Shown piece by piece: positions 52,419-62,577 of a stretch of 64,000 bases of DNA. Source of the stretch: Vibrio sp. 10N.286.49.B1 (lineage in GTDB: Bacteria > Pseudomonadota > Gammaproteobacteria > Enterobacterales > Vibrionaceae); the NCBI RefSeq assembly GCF_002873335.1, contig NZ_MCUW01000027.1, positions 223,146 through 287,145 on the forward strand, in the 5' to 3' direction. The notes beneath the pieces were generated by a model. That model saw only the letters and a list, made by a program, of their open reading frames with translations, was not told the origin of the DNA and ran no database searches. Every line of letters starts with the position of its first letter. The stretch's first letter is position 1. Both the position numbers and the translations under genes were made by a program.

Positions 52419-53846
52419 CTACCCTTTGGCCTTCTTGCAAACGGCGCGTACCATACCTTTAAAAATGAAAAGATGAGCAGGCATCATGGCGAACCAGTAA
52501 AGAAGCCCTAAAAAGCCCTGCGGGTGCCACCAAGCCGAGATGTTAATCTCTCGCCTATCTCCGAGATCCGTGATGGTAAATTCCAACCTTCCTAAACCCG
52601 GCCCTTTCATTCCAAAGAGTAAAGAGAGAAAGCCCGGTTGTTCACAGCGGATGACTTTCCATGAATCAATAAAATCACCGACCTGAAGCGTTGGCCCTTT
52701 CGGTATGCGCCTCTTAGGCCGCCCGCCACCAAAGAGAATATCTAACCATTCCCTTGTGCGCCATAAGCTATTAGCAAAAAAGTAGCCTTCTTTAGGGCTG
52801 CCAATTTGTTTCACTACATCCCAAAGCGCCTCACTTGATTTCGTTGTGGAGAACGTTGCACCTGTTTTCTTGGGATAATAACCATAACCTGCCTGCCAGC
52901 GTGTTAACGCACTCGGATCAAAGCCCCAAACATTACTAAGAACAAAATCTCCATCTTTAGCGACGCTCGTTTTTACTGCTTCCTCATAAGAAATTAATCG
53001 CTGAGGGTAACGGGTTTGGATTTTGGTCGAGTCGGCAATAAAATCATGCTCTAACCCCGCCAATAAGGCGCGCCCAATACTTGAAGGTACCGAGGTGACG
53101 ATGCCTAACCAGTACGAAGCCAGCTTTGGAGTCAGTAGGCTTGTAGCCCAAAGGCGTAGTGGCTTGTTAATGCTGTCACAAATAATACGAAATTGCTCAT
53201 GATAGGAGAGTACGTCGGGCCCACCGACCTCGTAGATAACGGTTTGTGGTGCTTCATCTTTGGCTAGCTGAAGTAGATAATGGTTGAGGTTTTCAAGCGC
53301 AATAGGATTGGCTTTTGAATCGACCCATTTAGGTGCAATAAGAATCGGCAGGTTGTAGACAAAGTCACGCATGATCTCATAGGCGGCGGATCCTGGGCCA
53401 ATGATAACGCCCGCTCTCAACTCTGTAATCGCGACAGAACTGGTTCTTAGTAAATCACCGGTTGCTTTTCGCGCTGCCAGGTGACTGGAGTTACCAGTTT
53501 GAGGCTGAATGGCACTTAAATAAATCACGTGTTTAACGGTGCTGATATCGAGTGCATCCTTGACGTTTTGGGCTAACGTGAGTTCGTAGTCAAGGAAATC
53601 ATGACCATGGGCCATGCCATGCACGAGAAAATAGATAACATCAAAATTAGGCACGAGTGCCATCGTGGCTTTGCGGTCAGCTAAATCAAGGTATTCGAAT
53701 GTTAGTTGGGAGTGTGGCATGACCCGAGCTTTGAGGTATTCGATTTGACGAGCGGCCGCGGTAACTTCATGGCCTTGCTCCAATAATAATGGAATTAACT
53801 GTGAACCGACGTAACCGGACGCGCCAAGGACCAAAATACGTTTCAT
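52419..53846 (-). CDS. SDR-family NAD(P)-binding protein fused to DUF2867
   Basis: 475 residues. N-terminal extended SDR/NmrA-like Rossmann domain: VLGASGYVGSQLIP (about 5-18) and the variant active-site area HVIYLSAIQPQT (about 105-116) without the usual YxxxK in clear form. From about 320 to the end a DUF2867 domain (SLWRTREWLDIL, then GDFIDSWKVI, then WWHPQGFLGLLYWFAMMPAH) related to lipid-binding START-like folds. Such fusions are annotated as nucleoside-diphosphate-sugar epimerases, which is not evidence of activity. Function unknown, possibly membrane or redox related. Confidence 0.83.
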   Translation of the reverse strand: MKRILVLGASGYVGSQLIPLLLEQGHEVTAAARQIEYLKARVMPHSQLTFEYLDLADRKATMALVPNFDVIYFLVHGMAHGHDFLDYELTLAQNVKDALDISTVKHVIYLSAIQPQTGNSSHLAARKATGDLLRTSSVAITELRAGVIIGPGSAAYEIMRDFVYNLPILIAPKWVDSKANPIALENLNHYLLQLAKDEAPQTVIYEVGGPDVLSYHEQFRIICDSINKPLRLWATSLLTPKLASYWLGIVTSVPSSIGRALLAGLEHDFIADSTKIQTRYPQRLISYEEAVKTSVAKDGDFVLSNVWGFDPSALTRWQAGYGYYPKKTGATFSTTKSSEALWDVVKQIGSPKEGYFFANSLWRTREWLDILFGGGRPKRRIPKGPTLQVGDFIDSWKVIRCEQPGFLSLLFGMKGPGLGRLEFTITDLGDRREINISAWWHPQGFLGLLYWFAMMPAHLFIFKGMVRAVCKKAKG

Positions 53847-54117
53847 TTGTCACTCCATTTATCAAATAATAGGTATTATCTTATTAAAACTTAACATATT
53901 TTCTGATTTTTGCTGTGCGAAATATTAAGACATCACCGTTTTCTGCAATATAACTAACTGAATGCCGTCACGACAGCTTTTGCGAAAAAACGATATTTCA
54001 TTCTTATCTAGATGTGAAAATCGGATAGTTCACCTTTAACGGACCATTTTGGCTTCCTACCTTGGGGTTTTTAGTGTAAATTCACACTCCAATTTTGTGT
54101 GTGATTGAAGTGTAGTA

Positions 54118-54789
54118 GTGCTTAAATTATCTGACCTAAGTAAAGGCTATATCGATGGTGGTGAGTTTCACCCTGTACTGCAAGGTGCAGAGTTGACAGT
54201 GTCACAAGGTGAACAATTAGCTTTGATGGGTGAGAGTGGTTCAGGTAAGAGTACTTTACTCAATCTTCTCGCAGGGATAGACAGTGTTGATTCTGGTGAA
54301 ATATGGTATCCCGATTTCGCGATGCACGATTCGACGGAAAACATGCGAACCGCGTACCGTCGAAACAACATTGGGCATATCTTCCAGCAGTTTAATTTGC
54401 TTCCAACGCTCAACGTCGCCGACAACATCCGCTTTTGCCGTCAAATAAAAGGTCTCCCAGAAGATAGGGGCTTGTGGCGTCAAATTCTTTCCGCGCTTGA
54501 CCTCATGGCTTTATTAGGGCGTTACCCTGAAGAGATATCGGGTGGACAACAACAGCGTGCTGCCATTGCTCGAGCGCTTTATATGGAACCCAAAATTCTT
54601 TTAGCAGATGAACCGACAGGCAGCTTAGATGAGCGAAATGCTGAGGCCGTGATGCGCCTTCTTACTTCGTTAACCAGTCAGCTAAAATGTACTTTACTGG
54701 TGGTGACACACAGTGAAAAGGTGGCAAGCCATATGGACGGTTGTATTCGCCTCCAAGGAGGACACCTGCATGTTATTGCCCGTAGTTAA
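54118..54789 (+). CDS. ABC transporter ATP-binding protein (LolD/MacB type)
   Basis: 223 residues starting with GTG at 54118. Walker A GESGSGKSTLLNLLAG (about 38-53), Q-loop HIFQQFNLLPTLNV, signature SGGQQQRAAIARAL (about 141-154), Walker B ILLADEPTGSLDE and the H-loop VVTHSE. Pairs with the FtsX-type permease that overlaps its end by 20 bases. Upstream, AGTGT-N6-ACACT at 54073-54088 is a small inverted repeat that might lie in the promoter. Confidence 0.93.
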   Translation: MLKLSDLSKGYIDGGEFHPVLQGAELTVSQGEQLALMGESGSGKSTLLNLLAGIDSVDSGEIWYPDFAMHDSTENMRTAYRRNNIGHIFQQFNLLPTLNVADNIRFCRQIKGLPEDRGLWRQILSALDLMALLGRYPEEISGGQQQRAAIARALYMEPKILLADEPTGSLDERNAEAVMRLLTSLTSQLKCTLLVVTHSEKVASHMDGCIRLQGGHLHVIARS

Positions 54790-57223
54790 AGCGCTACTTG
54801 GGCACTATCGCCGTCATCCACTCCAAATTCTACTCGTCTGGTTAGGCTTAACACTCGGTGTTTCACTTCTTGTGGGCGTAACCGCGATCAATCATCATGC
54901 TAAACAGGCTTATGCCAGTGGTGAGAAGCTATTTGCTAACCCCGTTCCCTATCGAATTCGTCCCAAGCATGCAGAAACAAAAATCCCTCAAGGCTTTTAT
55001 GTTCAACTGAGGCGTGAAGGTTTTAAGCAGTGTGTACCGTTTGATATGCATAAAGTGATGACGGCGGATGATTTAGAGTTAAATTTAGTTGGCGTCGACC
55101 CTGTCGCATTGTTGCAACTAAAAAACTCCGTCACAATCAGTGATCTCGCCTCGCAAGACCTTATGAAGGTACCGACTACGGTGGTCATCAGCGCTGACTT
55201 AGCTGAACATAAGGGTTGGCAGGCGGGAGATATCATTACCCTCAAAGGGGGCAGGCAGATCGGCCCCATCAAGATTGACACAAAAAAAGGGATCCGCGGG
55301 ACGCGCATACTAGCCGATATGTCTCTATTACGTAGCCTTAAAAAATCGTCTGGACTGTCCGTCATCGCCTGCGGTGATATGTCATCCGAAAAACTTGAAG
55401 CGTTACGTAAACGTATTCCTAACGGGATGACATTATCAAGAAGCTCTCAATCTCAGCTTGAGGCGCTCACGAAAGCTTTTCACACTAATTTAACTGCGAT
55501 GAGCATGCTGTCTTTTGTCGTTGGGTTGTTCATTTTCTACCAGGCGATGTCGTTATCGCTAGCTCAGCGTCAACCTTTAGTGGGCAGCTTACGTCAATTA
55601 GGGGTTTCCGGATGGCAACTTGCACAGGCCCTGTGCCTTGAGCTCGCAGGACTTGTATTCCTGAGCTGGTGGGGGGGAAATGTGTTGGGTTTGCTTCTTG
55701 CGAATCAGCTCATACCTGCGGTCTCACAAAGCCTCAGTGATTTATATGATGCGAACATTGGATTGAGCATTGAATGGAGTTGGGAGTGGAGCATGTACAG
55801 CTTCTTGCTGGCTTTCTTTGGTGCCGTTATCTCTTGTGGCTGGCCATTGGTTCGTTTATTAAAATCGCAACCGATCCGATTATCTTCCCGTTTATCGTTG
55901 ATGCGCTTTACTGGTGCGGAGTTTACTTGGCAGGCATTCGTAGCATGTGGCTTTTGTGTCGCAGCTATCGCCATCTATCAAGCACCTAAGTCTCAGAGTT
56001 CCGGTTACGCCATTATAGTATTGATGCTATTGAGTGTGGCGCTGATTACCCCATTCATTATTTGGAAAGTGTTTACTGCTCTATCGTTTTCTCTGAAATG
56101 GGTGAAGGTACGATGGTTTTTCGCCGATGCTGCAGCCAGTATGAGCTATCGTGGTGTCGCCAATATGGCATTTATGCTTGCGATGGCGGCGAACATGGGG
56201 GTGGAGACCATGGTTGGTAGTTTTCGTGACACAACCGACCGGTGGTTGACTCAGCGTTTAGCCGCGGACATTTATGTATACCCGACAAACAATAATGCTG
56301 ACCGCATGAGTAAATGGTTAGAAGAACAGCCAGAAGTCGAACGAGTCTGGTGGCGCTGGGAAGAAGAAGTGCCAACTGACAATGGTATGATGCAAGTAGT
56401 AAGTACAGGAGACTCCGTGGGCGAGTTGGATTCGCTGACGGTCAAAACGGGTATTCCTAATTATTGGTATCACCTGCATCATTCCAAAGGCGTAATGATC
56501 AGTGAATCGATGGCGCTGAAACAAAAGTTGAGGCCTGGTGATTACCTAGATTTGGGTAAACCATTAGGTAAAAACTGGCAGGTGATCGGGGTCTACTATG
56601 ACTATGGTAACCCTTACGATCAGGTTCTTATGTCACAAAACCGTTGGTTAGCAAGTTTTGCTGGCTCTGGAGACGTGGCGCTTGGCGCAGTATTGAACGA
56701 CAAAGAACATTCAGTCATGGTACAAAGACGTCTGCAAAGTACCTTTAGGCTAAATACTGAACGTATTTACGATAATACAACGATTCACCGTGAAGCAATG
56801 CAGACGTTTGATCGAACATTCGCGATTGCAGACACACTAGGTAACATCACATTGGTTATTGCCGTGTTTGGTATCTTCTTTGCGACAATCGCGGGTGAGG
56901 TTTCGAGGCAACGACATACGTCTTTATTACGTTGTTTTGGGATATCTGGGCGTGAACTCGTTATCGTCGGAGGATTACAGTTACTGGTCTTTGGCTTGAT
57001 TTCGGCCGCTATCGCTATGCCATTGGGCATTGCATTAGCGCAATTGATTGTTGATATCGTTATTAAGCAATCATTTGGTTGGTCTCTACAACTGCAAATC
57101 GTACCTTGGCAGTATCTCACCACCAGTTTGTGGAGTTTACTTGCTCTGGTTGTTGCAGGTGCTATTCCTGTTCTCCGACTGATTCGAAATTCGCCTATAA
57201 ATTCGTTAAGAGACGCTTTGTAA
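54770..57223 (+). CDS. FtsX-family ABC transporter permease
   Basis: 817 residues from the ATG at 54770, with a strong AAGGAGG eight bases upstream, inside the end of the ATPase gene. One N-terminal helix (about 17-38), a periplasmic domain, three helices (about 245-380), a second unit of helices (about 395-460), another periplasmic domain, and three C-terminal helices (about 690-800) with the FtsX motif RHTSLLRCFGISGRELVIVG. This double-FtsX plan is seen in permeases of the AttF/AttG and MacB-like class. Substrate unknown. Confidence 0.9.
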   Translation: MLLPVVKALLGHYRRHPLQILLVWLGLTLGVSLLVGVTAINHHAKQAYASGEKLFANPVPYRIRPKHAETKIPQGFYVQLRREGFKQCVPFDMHKVMTADDLELNLVGVDPVALLQLKNSVTISDLASQDLMKVPTTVVISADLAEHKGWQAGDIITLKGGRQIGPIKIDTKKGIRGTRILADMSLLRSLKKSSGLSVIACGDMSSEKLEALRKRIPNGMTLSRSSQSQLEALTKAFHTNLTAMSMLSFVVGLFIFYQAMSLSLAQRQPLVGSLRQLGVSGWQLAQALCLELAGLVFLSWWGGNVLGLLLANQLIPAVSQSLSDLYDANIGLSIEWSWEWSMYSFLLAFFGAVISCGWPLVRLLKSQPIRLSSRLSLMRFTGAEFTWQAFVACGFCVAAIAIYQAPKSQSSGYAIIVLMLLSVALITPFIIWKVFTALSFSLKWVKVRWFFADAAASMSYRGVANMAFMLAMAANMGVETMVGSFRDTTDRWLTQRLAADIYVYPTNNNADRMSKWLEEQPEVERVWWRWEEEVPTDNGMMQVVSTGDSVGELDSLTVKTGIPNYWYHLHHSKGVMISESMALKQKLRPGDYLDLGKPLGKNWQVIGVYYDYGNPYDQVLMSQNRWLASFAGSGDVALGAVLNDKEHSVMVQRRLQSTFRLNTERIYDNTTIHREAMQTFDRTFAIADTLGNITLVIAVFGIFFATIAGEVSRQRHTSLLRCFGISGRELVIVGGLQLLVFGLISAAIAMPLGIALAQLIVDIVIKQSFGWSLQLQIVPWQYLTTSLWSLLALVVAGAIPVLRLIRNSPINSLRDAL

Positions 57224-58339
57224 ATGACCCGACTTCAAAAAATAATCTTTTTCAGTTGCTTAGTCGTCGTGGTTACGGCTTCGTTTGTATGGGTTGTTAA
57301 AGATGAAGAAGAGCGTATTACCCGCTCTAAGACGGCACACATCAACACTATATTTGGTTCACCAGGAAAGAAAGTATTTGAACCCGTATTGCCTGACCGC
57401 GCGGTTAAACTTCCGGAAGATTTTAGTTTTCATCCTGAGTTTCACCATGAATGGTGGCAGCTTGTTACAGAATTGACCGATCAACATGGGCAGACCTATT
57501 GGCTGAGATGGCGCTTCTTTCGCTATGCCAGTGATGACCGAGTTAAAACAGGGTGGGAAGACCCTCAAATCTATATTTCCAATGTTGTTCTAACCAGTCA
57601 TCTGGGAATGTTTACCGACCAACGCATATCGCGCGGAGGCATTGGACAAGCGGGGGGTGTCAGTCGTCCATTCAGAGTATGGATTGATGACTGGTCTTGG
57701 CGTTCTCTGTCGAGAGATCCGATGCCCGGAAATTTAAAAATCGCGACCGAGAAATTTAAGATTAACTTGCAGCTTGAGCAGAAAGGCAAGTATGCCATCA
57801 TCGGAGAGAACGGCTATCATGCGAAACATGATTTGCTGTCGCGTGCGTCTTATGTTTTTGAAGCGCCTTTTATCTCTGCATCGGGTCAAATAGCATTAGC
57901 CGATGGACAAAAATTATCGGTGACTGGAAGCGCATGGCTTTCAAAAGAGTGGGGCAGTGAGTTAGTCGGGCGAAGCTCGGTTGGTGAAGATAATTTTATT
58001 ATCCGTTTGTCAGCGCAAGAGGTTCTGACAGTGAGTCAGTATCGATACAACAGAAATATGCCGTTCACTAGCGCAAGTTTGATTGACCAATCAGGTGCGG
58101 TGACCACGATTGACGCTGATGATATCGCGTTACGGGTGTTGAATTATACCCAAGTGGATACGGGGGCTCGCGTGCCTTTAACGTGGAGTATAAGCGCGCC
58201 CAAGTATGATATTGATGTGACCATAAAAGCGGACGATAACGTTAACTGGGTGAATTTTGTGGTACCTCAATGGCAGGGGCCAATTCACACAACAGGTACA
58301 CACTCGGCATCAGGTTACATGCAGCTCAACGGATATTGA
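57224..58339 (+). CDS. AttH/CrtC-like lipocalin-domain protein
   Basis: 371 residues, membrane-anchored by one N-terminal helix (about 6-24). The family motif HHEWWQLVTELTDQHG (about 74-89) and a long beta-rich double lipocalin-like fold are visible, with SAWLSKEWGS (about 237-246) and a WSISAPKYDIDV strand. Related proteins are labelled carotenoid 1,2-hydratase, but outside carotenoid loci they go with an ABC ATPase and FtsX permease (AttEFGH type), as here. It starts directly at the permease stop, so it is the third gene of that operon and probably a periplasmic lipid-binding partner. Confidence 0.87.
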   Translation: MTRLQKIIFFSCLVVVVTASFVWVVKDEEERITRSKTAHINTIFGSPGKKVFEPVLPDRAVKLPEDFSFHPEFHHEWWQLVTELTDQHGQTYWLRWRFFRYASDDRVKTGWEDPQIYISNVVLTSHLGMFTDQRISRGGIGQAGGVSRPFRVWIDDWSWRSLSRDPMPGNLKIATEKFKINLQLEQKGKYAIIGENGYHAKHDLLSRASYVFEAPFISASGQIALADGQKLSVTGSAWLSKEWGSELVGRSSVGEDNFIIRLSAQEVLTVSQYRYNRNMPFTSASLIDQSGAVTTIDADDIALRVLNYTQVDTGARVPLTWSISAPKYDIDVTIKADDNVNWVNFVVPQWQGPIHTTGTHSASGYMQLNGY

Positions 58340-58657
58340 GCAAGATCTCCCCCTCTTGTTACTGCATAAATGTTGTAACTCAACAACATTTGTATTCCAT
58401 CATTTTTTTCTCTAAATTTAATTAATCAAGATGATATTGACAGCCGCCTACCTAAGGCGGCGGTTTGGTCTTTTCTCGATAATTATGCACTATACTGATT
58501 GGTGATGAGCGAAAATAAAATGGATTTCTCGAATGATTTTCCTTTAATGTTCGGTTATTCCGATGTTTAACCTCTGAACAATCGATTTTTTCTGTAATTT
58601 AACTAGATATAGAATCTAACTATTCAAACAAAACGAATAACTATAAAGGGTTTATAT
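58340..58657. other. Intergenic region with a hairpin after the AttH-like operon
   Basis: 318 bases without a gene. GCCGCC (58443-58448) and GGCGGC (58456-58461) form a stem with a 7-base loop followed by GGTTTGGTCTTTTC, a likely but imperfect terminator of the operon. The rest should carry the nhaA promoter; I could not pick a single convincing site. Confidence 0.55.
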
Positions 58658-59827
58658 ATGAACGACGTCATTCGTGACTTTTTTAAGATGGAATCAGCAG
58701 GTGGTATCATCTTGGTGATTGCAGCTGCGATTGCGATGGTTGTTGCTAACTCTCCTCTCAATGAATTATATCAAGGTGTACTTCATACCTACGTCTTCGG
58801 TTTATCTATTTCACACTGGATCAATGATGGCCTAATGGCGATCTTCTTCATGCTGATTGGTTTGGAAGTTAAAAGAGAGCTTTTAGAAGGGGCATTGAAG
58901 TCTCGCGAAACGGCTATTTTCCCTGCTATTGCTGCGGTTGGCGGTATGGTTGCGCCAGCACTGATTTATGTTCTATTTAATGCCGGTGACCCTGAAGCAA
59001 TGAGCGGTTGGGCGATTCCAGCAGCAACCGATATTGCATTTGCACTAGGTATCATGGCTCTACTTGGTAAACGAGTACCTGTGGCATTAAAAGTATTCTT
59101 GCTAGCACTTGCTATCATTGATGACTTAGGTGTTATCGTTATTATTGCTCTGTTCTACAGCAGCGATTTGTCGACACTAGCGCTGACAGTTGGCTTTGCG
59201 ATGACCGCGCTCTTATTTGCGTTGAACTCGAAGCAGGTGACAAAGTTGCCAATCTATATCGCGGTCGGTCTCGTCTTGTGGGTGAGCGTATTGGCCTCAG
59301 GCGTACATGCAACGTTGGCTGGTGTGGTACTTGGTTTTGCTATTCCACTCAAAGGCAAACCTGGTGAACATTCTCCACTTAAACATATGGAGCACGCGCT
59401 TCACCCATATGTTGCATTTGGTATTTTGCCAATATTTGCTTTTGCCAACGCGGGTATCTCTCTGCAAGGTGTTTCAATCGAAGGTTTGACATCAATGCTA
59501 CCACTCGGTATCGCTGCGGGGCTATTGATTGGTAAGCCACTTGGTATCTTTACCTTTAGCTGGGCGGCGGTGAAACTAGGCGTGGCTAAATTGCCAGAAG
59601 GCGTGAACTTTAAGCAAGTATTCGCCGTGTCAGTACTGTGTGGTATCGGGTTTACCATGTCGATTTTTATTGCGTCACTTGCATTCGTTGGCGTGAGTCC
59701 AGAGTTTGACACTTACGCTCGACTAGGCATCTTGATGGGCTCAACGACAGCTGCAGTACTAGGGTACGGATTGTTGAACGCTTCGCTTCCAAAGGAAGCC
59801 GCTCCTGAGCCAAAAGAGCAATACTAA
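58658..59827 (+). CDS. nhaA: Na+/H+ antiporter NhaA
   Basis: 389 residues, about twelve helices. Exchanges protons for Na+ across the inner membrane, important in marine bacteria. The ion-site residues are present: Asp125 in [11 protein letters not shown] and the Asp155-Asp156 pair in AIIDDLGVI (E. coli D133 and D163/D164). [12 protein letters not shown] at the start is also a family mark. Single gene with its own terminator; no nhaR is adjacent. Confidence 0.96.
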   Translation: MNDVIRDFFKMESAGGIILVIAAAIAMVVANSPLNELYQGVLHTYVFGLSISHWINDGLMAIFFMLIGLEVKRELLEGALKSRETAIFPAIAAVGGMVAPALIYVLFNAGDPEAMSGWAIPAATDIAFALGIMALLGKRVPVALKVFLLALAIIDDLGVIVIIALFYSSDLSTLALTVGFAMTALLFALNSKQVTKLPIYIAVGLVLWVSVLASGVHATLAGVVLGFAIPLKGKPGEHSPLKHMEHALHPYVAFGILPIFAFANAGISLQGVSIEGLTSMLPLGIAAGLLIGKPLGIFTFSWAAVKLGVAKLPEGVNFKQVFAVSVLCGIGFTMSIFIASLAFVGVSPEFDTYARLGILMGSTTAAVLGYGLLNASLPKEAAPEPKEQY

Positions 59828-59854
59828 TTCCTCAGGATTATACTGATGTAATTA

Positions 59855-59880
59855 AACCCAACTTCGGTTGGGTTTTTTTT
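59855..59880 (+). terminator. Terminator of nhaA
   Basis: AACCCAAC-TTCG-GTTGGGTT: 8-bp stem with a TTCG tetraloop followed by a run of T to 59880. Confidence 0.95.
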
Positions 59881-60056
59881 GTGCTAAAGAAATGTGTTGA
59901 TAGCTCGATCTGCGCTTATCATGACACCTTATGTCGAGTGGTATTCAAGAATAAAAAGACGGGTTTTCTTAAGATAAAATCGAGATATTATTCGAATCGC
60001 TTTCATTCGATCGGGAGCATCGCTAAAATAGCGCCTCTTTTAGAAAGGGGAGCACC

Positions 60057-60572
60057 ATGCACCAATCACTGAAGTATATTACTGGCTATCCCCCGAACTT
60101 GGTTGAACAGGTGTCAGGCCTGATAGCGTCTGGTCGTTTTGTGGCTTGGTTTGAGCAGCGTTACCCTGAATCGCATCAAGTAAAGAGTGAAAAAGCGCTG
60201 TTTGAGTATACGATGAAAATTAAACAACGTTTTATGAAGAAAACAGCCCCAATTACGAAAGTGGTGTGGGACAGTAAAATTCATCTTATCAATAATGCGT
60301 TAGGCTTACACACTTATGTGTCTCGGATTCATGGCGGAAAACTAAAAGCGAAAAATGAGATACGCATTGCGAGTATTTTCAAAGACGCACCGGAAGCTCT
60401 ATTGCGCATGCTCGTTGTCCACGAACTTGCTCATGTGAGAGAAAAAGAGCATGACAAGGGGTTCTACCAGTTGTGTTGTCATATGGAGCCTGATTATCAT
60501 CAGCTTGAATTTGATGCCCGTCTATTTATGATTTACAAAGAGTTGATGCATGAAAACGCAAAAAAACGCTAG
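60057..60572 (+). CDS. YgjP-like zinc metallopeptidase
   Basis: 171 residues, close to the size of E. coli YgjP (167). The zinc motif is VVHELAHVREKEHDKGFY (about 120-137): HELAH plus a third His in KEHDKGF, the pattern of YgjP/SprT-like metalloproteases. Cytosolic, substrate unknown. The start of rlmF overlaps its last 23 bases, so translation is coupled. Confidence 0.86.
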   Translation: MHQSLKYITGYPPNLVEQVSGLIASGRFVAWFEQRYPESHQVKSEKALFEYTMKIKQRFMKKTAPITKVVWDSKIHLINNALGLHTYVSRIHGGKLKAKNEIRIASIFKDAPEALLRMLVVHELAHVREKEHDKGFYQLCCHMEPDYHQLEFDARLFMIYKELMHENAKKR

Positions 60573-61599
60573 ACCAAACCACTACAAATCAAATCAAACA
60601 AAACATAACGACTCAGGCACGCCGTTGGTCACGATACGAAATGCAACGGGCCTGCATAAAAACAACCGTCATCATGGACGTTATGACTTTGATGCACTCG
60701 TAGCAGCGTTGCCAGAATTGAAGTCGGTGATGACTCAGAACCCATCAGGTCAGGATACAATCCCGTTTTCTGACCCTGCCGCGGTGAAATTGCTTAATAA
60801 AGCATTACTGCTATCCGAATATGACCTGGACTATTGGGATATTCCTGATGGTTTTTTGTGTCCACCTATTCCGGGACGAGCGGATTATATACATTGGATC
60901 AATGAGCATCTTACCCAAGACCTGTCGGTTGCAGGAGCGAAGATAAAAGTGCAAGCGCTGGATATCGGAGTGGGTGCCAACTGTATTTATCCAATCATTG
61001 GCGCTGCCCAGTATCATTGGAATTGGGTGGGCTCAGAGATTGATCCTGTCGCGGTTGCGTCGGCGAAAAAGATCGTCTCCCAAAACGTAAAACTCGCGAA
61101 TAAAATTGACGTGCGCTTGCAAAGTAGTGCAAATACTATTTTTGACGGCGTGATTCAACCCGGCGACTTTTTCGTGGTGACGATTTGTAACCCTCCTTTC
61201 CACAAGTCATTAGAGGACGCCAAGCAAGGGTCCGAAAGAAAAATCAAGAATCTCGGGCTAAACCGTAAACAGCGAGGTAGTGAGCCTGCCACCTCAGCTA
61301 AGACGTCGTTGCTTAACTTTGGAGGACAAAAAGCCGAGCTATGGTGTCCTGGTGGTGAGTCTGCGTTTGTATCAAAAATGGCGAATGAGAGTCAATGCTA
61401 CTCAAACCAAGTAATTTGGTTTAGTACCTTGTTGTCTAAAAAAGAGAACATTGAGCCGTTGACGAAACAACTGGAAAAACTTGGCGTCTCTGAAGTCGTC
61501 ATTCAAGAAATGACCCAAGGACAGAAAATAAGTCGCTTTGTTGCTTGGACCTTCATGCCGAAAAAACAACGCGCACAATTTGGTAAAACACTCAGATAA
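60550..61599 (+). CDS. rlmF: 23S rRNA (adenine(1618)-N(6))-methyltransferase RlmF
   Basis: 349 residues. N-terminal HHGRYDFDALVAALPEL (about 41-57), SAM motif VQALDIGVGANCIYPIIG (about 135-152), and the amino-methylase motif CNPPFHKS (about 213-220). Methylates A1618 of 23S rRNA with SAM. The basic N-terminal tail of about 40 residues is typical. Overlaps the YgjP-like gene. Confidence 0.94.
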   Translation: MKTQKNARPNHYKSNQTKHNDSGTPLVTIRNATGLHKNNRHHGRYDFDALVAALPELKSVMTQNPSGQDTIPFSDPAAVKLLNKALLLSEYDLDYWDIPDGFLCPPIPGRADYIHWINEHLTQDLSVAGAKIKVQALDIGVGANCIYPIIGAAQYHWNWVGSEIDPVAVASAKKIVSQNVKLANKIDVRLQSSANTIFDGVIQPGDFFVVTICNPPFHKSLEDAKQGSERKIKNLGLNRKQRGSEPATSAKTSLLNFGGQKAELWCPGGESAFVSKMANESQCYSNQVIWFSTLLSKKENIEPLTKQLEKLGVSEVVIQEMTQGQKISRFVAWTFMPKKQRAQFGKTLR

Positions 61600-61658
61600 G
61601 CGTACGTGTGCTCGTTGCAAGCGCTGTTCATTGTAAATTCAGGGCATTGGAATACTCC

Positions 61659-62366
61659 TTAATTGGACAACAGTGCTTGATACTTCGATACCATGGCGGG
61701 ATTCCCCGCCTTTGATTCAAGCATAATCAGTACTTTTAGGCTGGGGTCTTGGTACCCATAGCGTTGATTAAAGGCCAATAGACGTAAGCGTGCTTCTTTT
61801 AACTGATTCTGTGAAACTTCTATTTTTGCCAATTGAATTATGGAATTAGGGCGCAGAGGTTGATGGTCTAATGCTTTAGAAAAGTACGTTTTGGCTTTAT
61901 TAATATCATTTGATTTTAGTGCACACCACCCAGCATTTTCGTAGCTTGCAGAGACAAGGTAATAATAGGGTTGCTCGATGGCGCGATTGAAATAGCGATC
62001 GGCGTCGATAAAATCGCCTTGTTTGCACAGAAAAGCCCCGTAGTTATTAAGAACATTACCATTATGTGGATGCATACGAATGCTACGTTGATACATTGCT
62101 TTAGCGTTGTCGTCGTCGCCTACGGTTTCGAAATAATGCGCCATTGTTAGAGTAGAACGGTAATAATTGGGTGCATGTTCCATCGCTTTTTCAAAATTTT
62201 GCTTAGCGCGAGCGTAATCGCCTTGGTTCATATAGCCAAGGCCCAGTGCTATACGAGATTCAGCAATGGCGACGGGATCTCGTTGCTGGCGGTCTGCTCC
62301 CTCATCTATCGTTACACAACCGCTCAGTATTAGTATACAAATTAGGGATACGAGCCATTTAATCAT
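61659..62366 (-). CDS. PilW/PilF-like TPR lipoprotein
   Basis: 235 residues. Signal ends in ILSGC (Cys17). At least four TPR units (about 38-210): ALGLGYMNQGDYARAKQNFEKAMEHAPNYY (in parts), NVLNNYGAFLCKQGDFIDAD and YENAGWCALKSNDINKAKTY. LNNYGAFLC and the following layout match PilW/PilF, the pilotin for the type IV pilus secretin. It is not in the usual rlmN-pilW-rodZ context, so it may be a second copy with another partner. Convergent with rlmF. Confidence 0.78.
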   Translation of the reverse strand: MIKWLVSLICILILSGCVTIDEGADRQQRDPVAIAESRIALGLGYMNQGDYARAKQNFEKAMEHAPNYYRSTLTMAHYFETVGDDDNAKAMYQRSIRMHPHNGNVLNNYGAFLCKQGDFIDADRYFNRAIEQPYYYLVSASYENAGWCALKSNDINKAKTYFSKALDHQPLRPNSIIQLAKIEVSQNQLKEARLRLLAFNQRYGYQDPSLKVLIMLESKAGNPAMVSKYQALLSN

Positions 62367-62577
62367 TGCCTTACACTCCTCCGCGACGGCGTTTTAGAAT
62401 CATAATAAGCACTTAGATTTATACCTGGCATGCGTGAAGATGTGTGTGCGAGTGAGCGCGCAAAAATAACTCGATAGATGTTCATTATTCGTTTAAATAA
62501 CGAGCAAACAGAGTTGGAATATTAACTCTAATCTGTATCTGAACAGTGAATTTCGATACAGTTAACAAGAAGAAATA

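Noticed and set aside
52419-53846. Assignment of the SDR-DUF2867 protein as a sugar-nucleotide epimerase
   Set aside because: The usual catalytic YxxxK is not evident and the C-terminal domain points elsewhere; only the family name is kept.
59881-60072. 63-codon frame before the YgjP-like gene
   Set aside because: Its start is at the end of the nhaA terminator T-run, it has no ribosome site and no recognisable product.
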